DNA of 40,406 nucleotides from Caldisericum exile (lineage in GTDB: Bacteria > Caldisericota > Caldisericia > Caldisericales > Caldisericaceae): contig DYKR01000001.1 in the NCBI GenBank assembly GCA_020722505.1, forward strand, positions 1-40,406, read 5' to 3'. Positions 38,495 through 40,406 of this stretch are shown piece by piece; the first letter of the stretch is position 1, and each line of letters opens with the position of its first letter. Position numbers and translations under genes: made by a program. Under the pieces are notes generated by a model, which had not been told where the DNA came from, made no database searches, and worked only from the letters and a program-made list of their open reading frames with translations.

Positions 38495-40404
38495 CAACTA
38501 ATTTTTGCTCCTTCTTCTATATCGGTATCAACGGTAAGAAGTGTAAGCTTTTCTTTATTACTTGTCGATGCTGCAAGCAACATACCTTGAGAAGTTATAC
38601 CCATAATTTTTCTTTCCTCGAGGTTCGCAACTATAATTATCTTTTTGTTCAAAAGCTCTTCTGGGCTATAGAATTTCCCAATGCCTGCAACAATAGTCCT
38701 TTGCTCACTTCCTAAAGAGAGGGTTAGCTTTATCAATTTTTCAGAATTTTTGACACGTTCTGCTTCTAAAACTTTTGCAACACGTAGGTCGACTTTTGAA
38801 AAATCTTCGTAGGTAATTTTTGTAATGCCAACGTTAGATTCTTTACTATCAGAAGTATTTGCTTCTCCAACGAGTTCTATTTTTTCCTTTTCAAGGCGAG
38901 GGAATATGGGGTTAAAAACTTCTATTGTCTTAATATGAACCAATTCTTTATATTCTTCAATTTCTCTTTTTTCTACACCAAATTTATCTAAAACAAACTT
39001 TGTTACCGAAGGCATAAACGGTTGTAATAAGATACTTACATAGGCGATCCCTTCAAGAAGAGTTTTAAGCACAATATCAAGCTTTTCAGTTTCTTTTGTA
39101 AGTTTCCAAGGCTCTTTCACTTGGATGTAATTATTCAAATACCCAATTAAAGACCAAACACTTTCAAGAGCATTGGAAAATGCATATTTTTCCATCGCTT
39201 CATTAAACTGTGGAAGCACAGAACTAACAAAATTAATAAACTCTGGATCAGACGATGCAGTTGGCACTGCTGAATTTTTGTATTTTGAAAGCATATTGAG
39301 AGTCCTATTGATTAAATTCCCATAATCATTTGCAAGATCTGAATTATAACGCCTAAACAGAGACTCGATTCTAAAGTCTGCATCAAGTCCAAAAACTGCT
39401 TCTCTTGAAAGGTAATATCTTAAAATATCCACGCTAAAATCAAAAGGAATGTTGGCAAGAGTAGAGAACCTTTCAGCAAACTCAACTGGATCAACTATAT
39501 TACCAAGTGATTTAGACATTTTTGCACCTTCTATATTCCAAAAGCCGTGTGCAAAAATCTTTTTTGGCAGAGGAAGACCGACACTTAAGAGCATTGCAGG
39601 CCACACAATGCCATGGAAACGTGTAATATCTTTCCCGATGAGATGTAAATCTGCAGGCCAAAATTTATTGAACATATCTTTATTTTCTAAAAAACCAACA
39701 GCAGTAACATAATTGATAAGTGCATCAAACCAAACGTATATTGTATGGTCTTGGTCGAATGGCACTGGAATACCAAATTTAAAAGATTTTCTCGTAACTG
39801 AGATATCTTGAAGGCCACCTTTCAAAATATTTAAAAGTTCATTGTAGCGTGATTCAGGTTCAATAAAGGTAGGGTTTTTCTCATAGAATTCAAGTAAAGT
39901 ATCTCTAAACTTGCTTAGTCTAAAGAAATAATTATCTTCAGAAATCCTCTGCACTTCACCACCACAGTAAGGACACTTACCGTCAACAAGGTCAGAATCT
40001 TTTAAAAAGGTTTCATCTCTTACACAATACCAACCCTCATATTTACCTAAATATATATCTCCTTTTTCATACATTCTTTTGAAAAATTCTTGGACCACCT
40101 TAAAATGGTCGGAATCACTTGTTCGTATAAATCTCGAATAAGAAATATTAAATCGATCAAAAATGTTTCTCCAAGTTGCGCTTGCATCATCTACAAACTT
40201 TTGCGTATCGATTCCTAATTCTTTAGCCTTTGCTTCAATTTTCTGGGAATGTTCATCAGTCCCGGTAGAGAAAAAGACATCAAACTTGGTTAGACGTTTA
40301 AACCTTGCAATTACATCGGCAGAAATCGCCTCAGACACTGACCCAATATGTGGTTTTGAATTAACGTAATAAATTGCGGTTGTAATATAATAGGTCTTCC
40401 CCAT
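38494..40404 (-). CDS. metG: Methionyl-tRNA synthetase with C-terminal tRNA-binding domain
   Basis: PHIGSVSEAI, GTDEHSQKIE, KMSKSLGN, C-terminal DLRVAKVLEAERVKNSEKLIKLTLSLG EMAP-like domain. Confidence 0.97.
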   Translation of the reverse strand: MGKTYYITTAIYYVNSKPHIGSVSEAISADVIARFKRLTKFDVFFSTGTDEHSQKIEAKAKELGIDTQKFVDDASATWRNIFDRFNISYSRFIRTSDSDHFKVVQEFFKRMYEKGDIYLGKYEGWYCVRDETFLKDSDLVDGKCPYCGGEVQRISEDNYFFRLSKFRDTLLEFYEKNPTFIEPESRYNELLNILKGGLQDISVTRKSFKFGIPVPFDQDHTIYVWFDALINYVTAVGFLENKDMFNKFWPADLHLIGKDITRFHGIVWPAMLLSVGLPLPKKIFAHGFWNIEGAKMSKSLGNIVDPVEFAERFSTLANIPFDFSVDILRYYLSREAVFGLDADFRIESLFRRYNSDLANDYGNLINRTLNMLSKYKNSAVPTASSDPEFINFVSSVLPQFNEAMEKYAFSNALESVWSLIGYLNNYIQVKEPWKLTKETEKLDIVLKTLLEGIAYVSILLQPFMPSVTKFVLDKFGVEKREIEEYKELVHIKTIEVFNPIFPRLEKEKIELVGEANTSDSKESNVGITKITYEDFSKVDLRVAKVLEAERVKNSEKLIKLTLSLGSEQRTIVAGIGKFYSPEELLNKKIIIVANLEERKIMGITSQGMLLAASTSNKEKLTLLTVDTDIEEGAKIS

Positions 40405-40406
40405 AT

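Noticed and set aside
39950-40050. Loss of a zinc-ligand Cys in MetG (YCVRDETF instead of CxxC)
   Set aside because: Similar Asp variants occur in other bacterial MetRS sequences; catalytic motifs are intact.

Overview
The window is a compact, AT-rich bacterial chromosomal segment with about 45 coding sequences, one tRNA-Asn(GTT) and several candidate promoters and hairpins. The gene content suggests an anaerobic, probably thermophilic peptide or amino-acid fermenter; a Caldisericota-like genome is a guess from gene content only. Plus-strand genes at the left include the C-terminus of an iron alcohol dehydrogenase, a Gmad2-GerMN lipoprotein, a DUF89 protein, an oligopeptide-type ABC transporter, LapA, QueT, and a nitrilase plus NadE pair. 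A gapless minus-strand unit (about 19380 to 9781) encodes TIGR04076, a duplicated-permease ABC transporter with a detached AAA-associated domain, Ndk, three tandem M42 peptidases, a tungsten-type aldehyde:ferredoxin oxidoreductase, a phosphoesterase and a roadblock protein, and ends at a 22-bp perfect palindrome. A second, very long minus-strand run (40404 to 23358) joins MetG, TatD, NfnAB, AmrS, ApbE, NusG-II, Gx transporter, Maf, MreBCD, PBP2, MinCDE, RodA and a radical SAM protein. No CRISPR array, prophage, intact transposon or clear defence system was seen. The best leads are the SBP-less transporter/TET/AOR operon, two compact divergent promoters with predicted leaderless starts, and a few unexplained inverted repeats. 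None is proven novel from sequence alone.
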